From positions 620,001 through 684,000 of the forward strand of contig NZ_JAGIOB010000001.1 of the NCBI RefSeq assembly GCF_017876495.1: a DNA stretch of 64,000 bases, given 5' to 3'. Both the position numbers and the translations under genes were made by a program. The notes below the pieces were generated by a model. It made no database searches, was not told the origin of the DNA, and was given only the letters and a program-made list of their open reading frames with translations. Positions 51,704-61,905 of this stretch are shown here, piece after piece. Origin of the DNA: Microlunatus capsulatus. Its GTDB lineage: Bacteria; Actinomycetota; Actinomycetes; Propionibacteriales; Propionibacteriaceae. Position 1 is the first letter of the stretch; each line of letters starts with the position of its first letter.

Positions 51704-51706
51704 GCG

Positions 51707-51790
51707 GTGCGCGCCGTCTTCGTCTCGACCCTGGTCCTCATCGCCGTCGGGCTCGCCTACGTCCTCGCCATCGGGCTGCTGCAGCGCTGA
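51707..51790 (+). CDS. 27-aa single-helix membrane micropeptide
   Basis: GTG start 3 nt after the lipoprotein stop, with GGAGG 9 nt upstream inside the lipoprotein end. The peptide has Arg2, one hydrophobic helix (FVSTLVLIAVGLAYVLAIGLL) and a C-terminal QR, positive-inside on both ends. Its ribosome site, clean helix and following terminator favour a real gene. No function is known; a lipoprotein partner is a guess. Confidence 0.6.
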   Translation: MRAVFVSTLVLIAVGLAYVLAIGLLQR

Positions 51791-51830
51791 CCGGGGCCGT
51801 CGCACCCGGCAGCGACCTCCGTCCGGCCCG

Positions 51831-51852
51831 GCGCCTCCCGCGCGGGAGGCGC
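51831..51852 (+). terminator. hairpin after the lipoprotein/micropeptide unit
   Basis: Perfect 9-bp stem GCGCCTCCC/GGGAGGCGC with loop GCGC, 40 nt after the micropeptide stop. No U-tract. Confidence 0.65.
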
Positions 51853-52068
51853 GACGGCGGACAGAGCGGCCCCCAGCGCTCCTGCGCCGGGGGCCGCGTG
51901 CCGTCCCTCCCCAGGTGACGTGCAGGCGTCCACCCCGACCCGGAGCCCGGAGGCCGCGACCCGGGCGGGCGGGGTGCGCTCCTGCAGGCTACGGGACGCC
52001 GCACCGTTGCGGGTCGCCCGGCACGCTCCGCCCGAGGACTCGGCGCCGACCCGGTGCGGCGTCAGGGA

Positions 52069-52081
52069 TTTACGACGTAAA
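52069..52081. promoter_or_regulatory. AT-rich palindrome upstream of the GAF-ANTAR gene
   Basis: TTTACGACGTAAA, perfect 6-bp arms around a central A, standing out in GC-rich DNA, 185 bp before the GAF-ANTAR start. The whole gap 51791-52265 (475 bp) has no supported gene; besides this site and the hairpin at 51831 I see nothing definite. Confidence 0.55.
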
Positions 52082-52265
52082 CTCCTGCCGACCGCGCGCC
52101 GGAGCTCCCGCCGACGCCCTGCATCCGCCCGCGGGCGGTGCGGGGTAGGAGAGGGAGCACCCGCCGAGGTCGCCCGGCCGCGCACGGCGCCCCGGGCCGC
52201 GCCCGCTCCGGGAACCCACCCGGGGGGCGACCCGCGGGAGCAGCACGACAGAGGAGAACGACACG

Positions 52266-52955
52266 GTGGACGCGAGCCTGGCCAGGGACCTGGCCACCGC
52301 AGCGCGGGCGATGGCCGACCAGCCCGACCTCCAGGCCACCCTGGACACGATCTGCCGGCAGGCCGTCGCCGCCGTCGGCGCCGACGCCTGCGGGCTGTTC
52401 CTGCTGCGCAAGGGGACGGCGCACGCCGCGGCGCTCTCCGACCCGGTCCTGCGAGCGGCCGAGCAGGCCCAGATCGAGGCCGGCGAGGGCCCCTGCCTGG
52501 ACACCCTCCGGCTGACCCGGACGGTGCACGTCGCCGACCTGCGCGACGAGCGCCGCTGGCCGCACTGGTCCCCCCGGATGGTCGAGCTCGGCTGGCTCAG
52601 CGTGCTGAGCGTGCCGCTGGTCGAGGGTGACCGGACCAGCGGGACCCTCAACCTGGTCGCGCGGGCGCCCGGGGGCTTCACGGGCGAGGCCGTCGAGGCC
52701 GCGCACCTCTTCGCCGAGCACGCCGTGCTGGCCCTGGCGGCGGCACGGACCGCGACGTCGCTCACCGAGGCCGTCGGCGCCCGGCACGTCATCGGCGTCG
52801 CCCAGGGGATCCTCATGGAGCGCTACGGGCTGGACGTCGACCGCGCCTTCGAGGCCCTGCGGCGGCGCTCGCAGGACGGCAACGTCAAGCTCCGCGGGGT
52901 GGCCGAGCACGTCGTCGAGCACCGGTCGCTGCCGGGCGAGGACGCGGTGGGCTGA
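52266..52955 (+). CDS. GAF-ANTAR domain RNA-binding antiterminator regulator
   Basis: 229 aa. GAF domain about residues 20-165 (TLDTICRQAVAAVGADACGLFLL, GEGPCLDTLRLTRTVHVADLR, LSVPLVEGDRTSGTLNLVA). ANTAR domain at the C-terminus: GARHVIGVAQGILMERYGLDVDRAFEALRRRSQ, then LRGVAEHVVEH. ANTAR proteins bind paired hairpins in nascent RNA and prevent termination. No kinase gene is adjacent; a PdtaS-like kinase that could feed an ANTAR pathway lies at 22082-23542. GTG start after GAGGAGAACGACAC. Confidence 0.9.
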   Translation: MDASLARDLATAARAMADQPDLQATLDTICRQAVAAVGADACGLFLLRKGTAHAAALSDPVLRAAEQAQIEAGEGPCLDTLRLTRTVHVADLRDERRWPHWSPRMVELGWLSVLSVPLVEGDRTSGTLNLVARAPGGFTGEAVEAAHLFAEHAVLALAAARTATSLTEAVGARHVIGVAQGILMERYGLDVDRAFEALRRRSQDGNVKLRGVAEHVVEHRSLPGEDAVG

Positions 52956-53000
52956 GCCACCGGCCGCGCAGCGCCCCGGGTCCCCGGCGCCCGAGCCCCG

Positions 53001-53606
53001 TCAGCCCGGGAGGCAGTGGGCGAGGAAGTAGGCGTGCAGCCGGCGGTCGTCGGTGGCCTCGGGGTGGAACGAGGTGGCCAGCAGCGCCCCCTGGCGGACG
53101 GCGACGGCCCGGGTGGAGCCGTCGGCGGGCACCGTCACCGAGGCCAGCACCTCGACGTCCGGCCCCGCCCGCTCGACCCAGGGCGCCCGGATGAAGACGG
53201 CGTGGACGGGCCCGCCGGGGACCCCGCGGACGTCCAGGTCGGCCTCGAAGGAGTCGGTCTGCCGGCCGAAGGCGTTGCGCCGCACGGCGACGTCGAGGCC
53301 GCCGAAGGTCTGCTGGTCGGGCCGGCCGTCCAGGAGCTCCCGCGCCAGCAGGATCATCCCGGCGCACGAGCCGTAGGCCGGCAGGCCCGCGGCGAGCGCC
53401 GCCCGCAGCGGGTCGCGCAGCCCCGTGACCCGGGCGAGCGTGTCGATGGCCGTCGACTCACCGCCCGGCAGCACCAGGCCGTCGAGGCCCGCCAGCTCGG
53501 CGGCGCGCCGCACCCGGCGGGTGGTCGCGCCGCACGCCGCCAGCGCGCGCTCGTGGTCGGCGACGTCGCCCTGCAGGGCGAGGACGCCGACCAGCGGACG
53601 GCTCAC
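53001..53606 (-). CDS. pdxT: pyridoxal 5'-phosphate synthase glutaminase subunit
   Basis: 201 aa class-I glutaminase that feeds ammonia to Pdx[18 protein letters not shown] start, [15 protein letters not shown] oxyanion site, [14 protein letters not shown] with the nucleophile Cys, and [10 protein letters not shown] with the catalytic His-Glu. Standard length. The ATG overlaps the pdxS stop by 4 bp (53603-53606). Confidence 0.96.
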   Translation of the reverse strand: MSRPLVGVLALQGDVADHERALAACGATTRRVRRAAELAGLDGLVLPGGESTAIDTLARVTGLRDPLRAALAAGLPAYGSCAGMILLARELLDGRPDQQTFGGLDVAVRRNAFGRQTDSFEADLDVRGVPGGPVHAVFIRAPWVERAGPDVEVLASVTVPADGSTRAVAVRQGALLATSFHPEATDDRRLHAYFLAHCLPG

Positions 53607-54520
53607 CAGCCGCGCTCGGCCAGCCGGTGCGGGGCCGGGATGTCGTCGACGTTGATGCCCACCATGGCCTCGCCCAGCCCGCGCGAGACCTTGGCGATGA
53701 CGTCGGGGTCGTCGAAGAAGGTGGTGGCCTGGACGACGGCGGCCGCGCGCTCGGCGGGGTTGCCCGACTTGAAGATGCCGGAGCCGACGAAGACGCCCTC
53801 CGCGCCCAGCTGCATCATCATGGCCGCGTCGGCCGGGGTGGCGATGCCGCCGGCGGTGAAGAGCACGACGGGGAGCCTGCCGGCCTCGGCCACCTCGGCG
53901 ACGAGGGCGTAGGGGGCGCCGAGCTCCTTGGCCGCCAGGTACAGCTCCTCGGGAGCCAGGTTCTGCAGCCGGCGGATCTCACCGCGGATGGTGCGCATGT
54001 GCGTGGTCGCGTTCGACACGTCGCCGGTGCCGGCCTCGCCCTTGGAGCGGATCATCGCCGCGCCCTCGGTGATCCTGCGGAGCGCCTCGCCGAGGTTGGT
54101 GGCGCCGCAGACGAAGGGGACGGTGAAGGCCCACTTGTCGATGTGGTGGCTGTAGTCGGCCGGGGTCAGCACCTCGGACTCGTCGACGTAGTCGACACCG
54201 AGGGACTGCAGGACCTGGGCCTCGACGAAGTGCCCGATCCGCGCCTTCGCCATCACCGGGATCGAGACGGCGGCGATGATCGAGTCGATCATGTCGGGGT
54301 CGCTCATCCGGGAGACGCCGCCCTGGGCACGGATGTCGGCGGGCACCCGCTCGAGCGCCATCACCGCGACCGCGCCGGCGTCCTCGGCGATCTTCGCCTG
54401 CTCGGCGGTGACCACGTCCATGATCACGCCGCCCTTGAGCATGTCGGCCATCCCCCGCTTCACCCGGTCGGTGCCGACCTGGGGCGTGCGCGGGTCGGCC
54501 GGGGCGTCAGGAGTCGTCAT
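53603..54520 (-). CDS. pdxS: pyridoxal 5'-phosphate synthase lyase subunit
   Basis: 305 aa. PdxS makes PLP from ribose 5-phosphate, glyceraldehyde 3-phosphate and ammonia in a 12+12 complex with Pdx[22 protein letters not shown] with Asp, [14 protein letters not shown] with Lys, [23 protein letters not shown] [16 protein letters not shown] and [29 protein letters not shown] are the family motifs. ATG at 54520 ([12 protein letters not shown]); the in-frame ATG further upstream adds nothing conserved. Operon pdxS-pdxT. Confidence 0.97.
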   Translation of the reverse strand: MTTPDAPADPRTPQVGTDRVKRGMADMLKGGVIMDVVTAEQAKIAEDAGAVAVMALERVPADIRAQGGVSRMSDPDMIDSIIAAVSIPVMAKARIGHFVEAQVLQSLGVDYVDESEVLTPADYSHHIDKWAFTVPFVCGATNLGEALRRITEGAAMIRSKGEAGTGDVSNATTHMRTIRGEIRRLQNLAPEELYLAAKELGAPYALVAEVAEAGRLPVVLFTAGGIATPADAAMMMQLGAEGVFVGSGIFKSGNPAERAAAVVQATTFFDDPDVIAKVSRGLGEAMVGINVDDIPAPHRLAERGW

Positions 54521-54610
54521 CCCGCCATCCTCGTCCCTCCGCCCGCGGGCCGCGACCGCGTCCACGCGGTGCGGGGTCCGCGCGCGGCGAGCGCGGAAGA
54601 TCCTGCGGGG

Positions 54611-56293
54611 TCAGGGCCGCGAGCGACGCAGCACCGCCAGCTGGAGCTCGAGCAGCAGCCGGCCGTCGGGGTCGTCCAGGGCGATCCCCAGCAGGGCCTC
54701 GGCCCGCCGGAGCCGGTAGCGCAGCGTGTTGGGGTGGACGCTGAGGTCGGCGGCGGCAGCACGCACGTCGCCGAACCGGCGCAGGTAGGCCTCGACGCTC
54801 ACCCGCGCCGCCCCGCCGTGCCGGGCGTCGTGGTCGAGCAGGGCGTCGAGCCGCGGGTCGCGCAGCTCCGGGCGGCCGGCGACGAGGTCGAGGACCTCGC
54901 CCAGCAGCACCGACGTGCGGGCGTCGGCCAGCGTCGTCACACCCTCCTCCCCCGTCGTCTGGTCCAGCACCCGGTCCACCTCGGCCCTGGCCAGGGGGAC
55001 GTCGGCCAGGGCCGCGACCGGGGCGGCGACGGCCGCCCGCAGGCCCGCGCCCGGACGGCTGCGGAGCCGGCCCAGCACGCCGCTGGTCCAGGCCGCCACC
55101 GCCGGGACCGGCGCCGCGTGCGGCAGCAGCAGGTAGATCCGCTCGCCCAGCGTCGTCACCGGCGACTCCCGGGCGTACCCGCTGGCGTGCAGCCGCAGCG
55201 CCGCCGCCCGCTCCCCGGCCAGCTCGGGGCCGGCCGGACCGACGGCGTCGAAGCCCACGACGACGGCCGGCCCGGTGGTGGGGATGCCGAGCGAGGCTGC
55301 CAGGGACGGCACGTCGACGCTGCCGCCCCGGGCGCCGAGCAGCCGCTGGATCTGCACCGCTTCCTGGGTGGGGGCGTCCCGCGCCCGGGTGATCAGCCGG
55401 GCGGCGACGGCGGCGGCCCCGCGCAGCACCGCCTCCGCGTCGGCCGCGAGCACGTCGTCGCCCTCCTGCACCCAGATGGTGCCCAGCTGCCGCGGCCGGG
55501 CGGTCCTGCCGGGCAGCACGGCCGGCACCGTTTCCCGCATGCTGACGGCGAGCCGCCGCCGGAGCCCCAGCGCGGCGTCGGCCGGCACCTCGACCACGGC
55601 GTCGGAGCGGCGCAGCCGGTCGTACACGCCCCAGGCGCGCAGCCGTTCGAGGTACACCGGCGGGCCGGCGCGGCCGAGGATGGAGAGCCGGCGGAGCTCG
55701 TCGGCGGCGTCGTCGGAGGCCGAGTACGCCAGCACCCGGGCGTGCTCGTCCTCGATGCTCACCATCCCGCGGGTCAGCGTCGACAGCGTCTGCGCGAGGC
55801 CCGCGAGGTCGGTGTCGACGCCCGGCCCGCCCGGTCCGGCGTCCGCGCCGACCGGCACCCGGTCCAGCACGTCGCGGACGGTGGCCAGCAGCTGCTCCCA
55901 GCGGGCCCGCGGGTGGACGGACACCAGGGCGACGCCGGTGTCGCGGGCCGCCCGGACCAGCTCCGGCGCGTCGCCGCCGGCCCGGGCCAGCACCGCGGCG
56001 GGACGTGGGCGCGGTGACCCTCCCGGGGACGCGGTCAGCCAGTCGGCCGCCCGGGCCGCGGGCACCCCGGCGAGCAGCCACAGCTCCCCCGGACCGCGGG
56101 GCACGACGTCGGGGCGGGCGAGGTCGTCGGCGTCCACCAGCACGGCGGCGGCGACCTCGACGGGACCCGGGCCGGGGACGACGAGCTCGGCGGCGGCCGG
56201 GGCCAGCGCCCGGAGCAGCGCGTCCAGCGGCACCCGGCCGGGCGTCCAGCCGCTCGTCCGGGCGACCGTCCGAGGGGCGGCGGGATCGGTCAC
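54611..56293 (-). CDS. PucR/PutR family transcriptional regulator of proline use
   Basis: 560 aa. The N-terminal half (to about 190) is a PucR-like sensory domain, followed by a variable GGDEF-like middle (IEDEHARVLAYSASDDAADELRRLSILG) and the C-terminal HTH_30: AYLRRFGDVRAAAADLSVHPNTLRYRLRRAEALLGIALDDPDGR. The proline catabolism genes pruA-putB are divergent, and PutR-type members of this family activate them in response to proline. GTG start at 56293, 14 bp from a large inverted repeat. The role is inferred from placement. Confidence 0.85.
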   Translation of the reverse strand: MTDPAAPRTVARTSGWTPGRVPLDALLRALAPAAAELVVPGPGPVEVAAAVLVDADDLARPDVVPRGPGELWLLAGVPAARAADWLTASPGGSPRPRPAAVLARAGGDAPELVRAARDTGVALVSVHPRARWEQLLATVRDVLDRVPVGADAGPGGPGVDTDLAGLAQTLSTLTRGMVSIEDEHARVLAYSASDDAADELRRLSILGRAGPPVYLERLRAWGVYDRLRRSDAVVEVPADAALGLRRRLAVSMRETVPAVLPGRTARPRQLGTIWVQEGDDVLAADAEAVLRGAAAVAARLITRARDAPTQEAVQIQRLLGARGGSVDVPSLAASLGIPTTGPAVVVGFDAVGPAGPELAGERAAALRLHASGYARESPVTTLGERIYLLLPHAAPVPAVAAWTSGVLGRLRSRPGAGLRAAVAAPVAALADVPLARAEVDRVLDQTTGEEGVTTLADARTSVLLGEVLDLVAGRPELRDPRLDALLDHDARHGGAARVSVEAYLRRFGDVRAAAADLSVHPNTLRYRLRRAEALLGIALDDPDGRLLLELQLAVLRRSRP

Positions 56294-56306
56294 GGGACCA
56301 GCCTCC

Positions 56307-56356
56307 CTCGTCCGGTCGGACGAAGTCCAGGGCCGAGGTTCGGCCGACCGGACGAG
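56307..56356. promoter_or_regulatory. inverted-repeat operator between PucR regulator and pruA
   Basis: Perfect 13-bp inverted repeat CTCGTCCGGTCGG (56307-56319) and CCGACCGGACGAG (56344-56356), centres 37 bp apart. The left arm extends to its own small palindrome CGTCCG-GT-CGGACG (56309-56322). It fills most of the 127-bp divergent region. Confidence 0.75.
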
Positions 56357-56377
56357 ACGCCGGGCTCCCGCAGGCGG

Positions 56378-56383
56378 TTGGAT
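56378..56383 (+). promoter_or_regulatory. putative pruA -10 box
   Basis: TTGGAT within GCGGTTGGATGG, 22 bp downstream of the operator and 37 nt before the pruA GTG. The same TTGGATGG word lies upstream of the amino acid permease (61841-61848 on the minus strand). Confidence 0.4.
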
Positions 56384-56420
56384 GGAGGCACCGCTCCCGC
56401 CCCACCCCCGAGGAGAACCC

Positions 56421-58099
<1,679 letters not shown>

Positions 58100-58100
<1 letters not shown>

Positions 58101-59065
58101 TGCCCGCGGTGCTGGTCAACCCGCTGCGGCCGGCCCTGCTGGCCGCCGCCCGCTCGCCCCGGCTCGAGCGGACCGTCAGCCGGCTGGGCCTGACCCGGCG
58201 CGTCGTGGACCGGTTCGTGCCCGGGGAGTCGGAGGCGTCGGTCGTGGCCGCCGCCGAGGAGCTGCTGGCCTCCGGCCGGTTCGTCTCGGTCGACCACCTC
58301 GGCGAGGACACCACCGACGCCGCGCAGGCCGACGCCACCGTCGCCGCCTACCTGTCGCTGCTGCGGGCCTGGGCCGACCTGCCCGTCCCCGCGGGCACGG
58401 CGGTGCCCGCCCTGGAGGTCTCGCTCAAGCTCTCGGCGCTGGGCCAGTCCCTACCCGGGGACGGCGAGGCGGTCGCGCTGGCCAACGCCCGGACGATCTG
58501 CCGGGCGGCCGACGCGGCGGGCGTGTGGGTCAACGTCGACGCCGAGGACCACACCACCACCGACTCGACGCTGGCGGTCGTCCGCGCGCTGCGCGAGGAC
58601 CATCCGACCGTGGCCACCGTGCTGCAGGCCTACCTGCACCGCACCGAGGACGACTGCCGGGCGCTGTCGGGGCCGGGCTCGCGGGTGCGGCTCTGCAAGG
58701 GGGCCTACGCCGAACCCGCCTCGGTGGCCTTCCAGTCCGGTGAGGAGGTCGACGCGTCCTACCGCCGCTGCCTGGAGGTGCTGGTCCGGGGTCAGGGCTA
58801 CCCGATGGTGGCCAGCCACGACCCGGCCATGATCAGCGCGGCCGAGGCCCTCGTCGCCGGGACCGGCCGGGGCGCCGACGACTACGAGTTCCAGATGCTC
58901 TACGGCATCCGCGACGCCGAGCAGCGGCGACTGGTGGTGCAGGGCCACCACGTCCGCGTCTACACCCCCTACGGCGACCAGTGGTACGGCTACTTCATGC
59001 GACGGCTGGCCGAGCGGCCCGCGAACCTCGCGTTCTTCCTGCGCTCGCTGGTGAGCCGGGGCTGA
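58100..59065 (+). CDS. putB: proline dehydrogenase (monofunctional)
   Basis: 321 aa FAD enzyme oxidising proline to pyrroline-5-carboxylate. ALEVSLKLSALGQSLPGDG, VNVDAEDHTTTDSTLAVVRAL, VLQAYLHRTEDDCRAL, VRLCKGAYAEP and YEFQMLYGIRDAEQRRLV...VRVYTPYGDQWYGYFMRRLAER are typical PutB/PRODH barrel motifs, with the R-x-x-R substrate pair in the last. ATG overlaps the pruA TGA. Second and last gene of the operon. Confidence 0.95.
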
Positions 59066-59095
59066 GCCCGCCCGGCGGGTGCGGTGGGGCCGGCC

Positions 59096-59962
59096 TCAGC
59101 GGGGGGTCAGCACCACCGGCACGGGGGAGCTGCGGACGATCTTCGAGGCGTGCGAGCCGAGGAAGAACCGGCTGATGGCCGAGCTCGAGGTGCCGATGGC
59201 CAGCACGTCGCCCTCGGCCCAGGCGACCGCGGTCAGCGCGGCGGACCAGGAGTCACCCTGGCCGACGACGGTCTCGACGCGGGTGGCCAGCGCCCCGCCG
59301 TCGAGGGCCCGGGCGATGTCGCGGTCCAGCAGCCGCCGCCACTCCTCCGCCACCAGCGCGTCGGCCCCGTCGGGGACCGCGCCGCTGAAGACGTTGACCG
59401 GGTGCACCGCGAAGCAGGCCACCCGCAGCGTCGCGCCGATCCGGTCGGCCACCCCGGCCGCGGTCCGCAGCAGGTCGCTGTCGCCGTCGGAGCGGCCGAA
59501 CGCGACGGTCACCCGCCGGACGCGGGTGCCCGCCCGGGCGACGAAGCCGCGGGGCGCCAGGGCCACCGGCACCTCCGAGCTGTGCAGCAGCCGGTCGGCG
59601 ACCCCGCCCAGGCTGACCCGGCCGTAGCCGCCGGACGCCGAGGAGCCCAGCACCACCTGCACCGCACCCACCTGCGCGGCGACGGCGAGCAGCCCGGCCG
59701 GGACGGAGCGGTCGTGGCGGACCAGGTACTCGACCGCCAGGTCGTCGTCGAGGCGGGCCCGGGCCTGCTCCAGCACCTCCTGCGCGGCGCGCTCCTGCAG
59801 GGCCAGGAACTCGGCGTCGACGCGGTACGGGCTGGGTGGCCACGGGGTCGGGACGACGGTGACGACGACGACGCGCTCGTCCCCGGAGCGGGCCAGCACC
59901 GCCCCGAGGTCCAGCGCGGACGTGCCCCGCTCCCCCGGCGCCAGGGCGATGAGGATGCTCAC
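59096..59962 (-). CDS. tandem universal stress protein
   Basis: 288 aa, two UspA domains. Domain 1 ILIALAPGERGTSALDLGAVLAR to VVLGSSASGGYGRVSLGGVADRLLHSSEVPVALAPRG, with the ATP-binding G-x-x-G-x9-G-S/T pattern. Domain 2 VRRVTVAFGRSDGDSDLLRTAAGVAD to LAIGTSSSAISRFFLGSHASKIVRSSPVPVVLTPR. It begins 4 nt after the stop of the amino acid permease, so both come from one transcript, which is notable because the permease carries its own stress-protein-like tail. Confidence 0.9.
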   Translation of the reverse strand: MSILIALAPGERGTSALDLGAVLARSGDERVVVVTVVPTPWPPSPYRVDAEFLALQERAAQEVLEQARARLDDDLAVEYLVRHDRSVPAGLLAVAAQVGAVQVVLGSSASGGYGRVSLGGVADRLLHSSEVPVALAPRGFVARAGTRVRRVTVAFGRSDGDSDLLRTAAGVADRIGATLRVACFAVHPVNVFSGAVPDGADALVAEEWRRLLDRDIARALDGGALATRVETVVGQGDSWSAALTAVAWAEGDVLAIGTSSSAISRFFLGSHASKIVRSSPVPVVLTPR

Positions 59963-59966
59963 GAGC

Positions 59967-61799
59967 TCAGACCCCGACGGCGGTGGACGTGACGACGACG
60001 TGGGTGACCGGCAGGTCGTAGGTTTCCCGCGCGCGGTCGACGACGTCGTAGCGCAGCCACGCCGAGCGGTCCTCCGGCAGCGTGCAGATCACCAGCCGGT
60101 CCGGGTCGAAGGACGCGACGGCCTCGGCCAGCGCCCGCAGGGGCTTGTAGGTGCCCAGCGCCCCGTCGGCCTCCAGGCCCTCGCGGTGCAGCAGGTCCAG
60201 CGTCCGGTCCAGCCGGGCCTGCGCCGCCTCCGTCGTCGCCTGCCAGACGAAGGCCGCGCCCTGGTGCAGCGCCTGACCGGTGTCGATCGGGTTGGCCGGC
60301 ACGCAGACGAAGTAGCGGGCGTGGCCGGCCCGGTCGATGGCGCGCAGCTCCTCCATCAGCTCGGTGCCCTCGACGGTCTCGTTGGCCAGCACGAGCACCC
60401 GCTCGGCCGGCGGCGCGTCGCCGACGGGCGCCGGGCGGTCCACCGCGTCCCGCGGGGCGCGGTTGCGGAACCGCCGGGTCCCGACGTACAGCAGCACGAC
60501 GAGCGCCCAGGACGACAGGCTCAGCACCAGCTGGGTGCGGGCCTCGGCGTCGAAGGCCATCTGCACCAGCACGGCGAGGATGGCCGCGACCACGACGAAG
60601 GACAGCACCGGGAACAGCCACATCTTGACGGTCAGCTTCTCCGGCGACGTCCGGCGCCGCAGGATGATCTGGGAGACCGCGATCAGCAGGTAGACGAAGA
60701 GGATGACGGCGCCCGAGGAGTTGAGCAGGAACGAGAAGACCCGGTCCGGGGAGACCGCCGCGGCGATGACGCAGAGGAAGCCGACGACGGTGGACGACAG
60801 GATCGCGGCCCGCGGCACGCCGCCGCGGCTGACCTCCATCAGCCGGGACGGGGCCTCCCGCCGGGCGGCCAGCACGAACAGCATCCGCGAGGACGTGTAG
60901 AGGCCGGAGTTGAGGCAGGACAGCACCGCCGTCAGCACGACGGCGTTCATGATGTCGTCGGCGTAGGGGATGCCCATCTCGTTGAAGGCCGCGACGTAGG
61001 GCGAGGCCGCGAGCTCCGCGCTGTTCCAGGGCAGGATCACGGCCAGCAGGAAGATCGAGCCGACGAAGAAGATCGCGATCCGCAGGATGACCGAGTTGGT
61101 GGCCTTGGCGATGGAGCGGCCCGGGTCGGGCGACTCGGCCGCGGCGATGGTGGCCACCTCGGCGCCCACCATGGAGAAGATCACCACGACGATCGCGGCG
61201 AAGATCTCGCTGACCCCGTTGGGGAAGAAGCCACCCTGCTGCGTCAGGTTGCTGAAGTCGAGGTCCCGGCCGGGCCACAACCCCAGCACGAACACACCGC
61301 CCAGCACGAGGAAGATCACGATGGCGGCGACCTTGATCCCGGCGAACCAGAACTCGAACTCCCCGAACGAGGACACCGAGAACAGGTTGGTCAGGGTCAT
61401 CAGCGTCATGAGGATCAGCGAGATCAGCCACAGCGGCGCCTGGATCCAGTACTGCAGGACCTTGGCGCCCGCCACGGCCTCGAAGCCGATGACGATCACC
61501 CAGAAGTACCAGTAGAGCCAGCCGACCGAGAAGCCCGCCCAGCCGCCCAGCGCCTGCCGGGCGTAGTCGGCGAACGAGCCGGTCGAGGGGTTGGCGGTCG
61601 CCATCTCCCCGAGCATCCGCATGACGAGGATGATCAGCACGCCGGTGATCGCGTAGGTGAGGAAGGCCGACGGCCCGGCCTTGCCGATCACGGTGCCCGA
61701 GCCGACGAACAGGCCGGCCCCGATCACCCCGCCCATCGCGATCATCGTCAGGTGCCGCTGCTTGAGGCCCTTCTTGAGCTCGGTCGGTGCTGCCTGCAT
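59967..61799 (-). CDS. APC amino acid permease (GabP/ProY type) with C-terminal Usp-like domain
   Basis: 610 aa. Residues 1-450 form the 12-helix APC permease: GLKQRHLTMIAMGGVIGAGLFVGSG, NPSTGSFADYARQALGGWAGF, GWLYWYFWVIVIGFEAVAGA, VATIAAAESPDPGRSI. The helices end near VLVLLYVGTRRFRNR. Residues 485-610 (ERVLVLANETVEGTELMEEL...LVICTLPEDRSAWLRYDVVDRAR...LPVTHVVVTSTAV) look like a single Usp-type alpha/beta domain. Position beside pruA-putB suggests proline or GABA uptake; inference. ATG at 61799 after GAGGTGAGGGGCGCACC. Confidence 0.88.
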   Translation of the reverse strand: MQAAPTELKKGLKQRHLTMIAMGGVIGAGLFVGSGTVIGKAGPSAFLTYAITGVLIILVMRMLGEMATANPSTGSFADYARQALGGWAGFSVGWLYWYFWVIVIGFEAVAGAKVLQYWIQAPLWLISLILMTLMTLTNLFSVSSFGEFEFWFAGIKVAAIVIFLVLGGVFVLGLWPGRDLDFSNLTQQGGFFPNGVSEIFAAIVVVIFSMVGAEVATIAAAESPDPGRSIAKATNSVILRIAIFFVGSIFLLAVILPWNSAELAASPYVAAFNEMGIPYADDIMNAVVLTAVLSCLNSGLYTSSRMLFVLAARREAPSRLMEVSRGGVPRAAILSSTVVGFLCVIAAAVSPDRVFSFLLNSSGAVILFVYLLIAVSQIILRRRTSPEKLTVKMWLFPVLSFVVVAAILAVLVQMAFDAEARTQLVLSLSSWALVVLLYVGTRRFRNRAPRDAVDRPAPVGDAPPAERVLVLANETVEGTELMEELRAIDRAGHARYFVCVPANPIDTGQALHQGAAFVWQATTEAAQARLDRTLDLLHREGLEADGALGTYKPLRALAEAVASFDPDRLVICTLPEDRSAWLRYDVVDRARETYDLPVTHVVVTSTAVGV

Positions 61800-61842
61800 G
61801 GTGCGCCCCTCACCTCGGGCCAGGCGGGGGCCTGACGGGCCC

Positions 61843-61848
61843 ATCCAA
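61843..61848 (-). promoter_or_regulatory. putative -10 box of the permease-usp operon
   Basis: TTGGAT on the minus strand within GGCGTTGGATGG, 43 nt before the permease ATG. Shares TTGGATGG with the pruA promoter region. Confidence 0.35.
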
Positions 61849-61905
61849 CGCCCGACGGGCGCTCCCGTCTAGACCTCCGGGTCGGCGGGGCGGACCGGCC
61901 GGGGC

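Noticed and set aside
51920-52630. Plus-strand frame in the gap before the GAF-ANTAR gene
   Set aside because: It runs into the GAF coding region in the wrong frame and has random Arg/Pro/Gly composition.
59859-61835. 658-codon plus-strand frame opposite the permease
   Set aside because: Asp/Arg/Gln/His-rich antisense artefact of a hydrophobic membrane protein gene.
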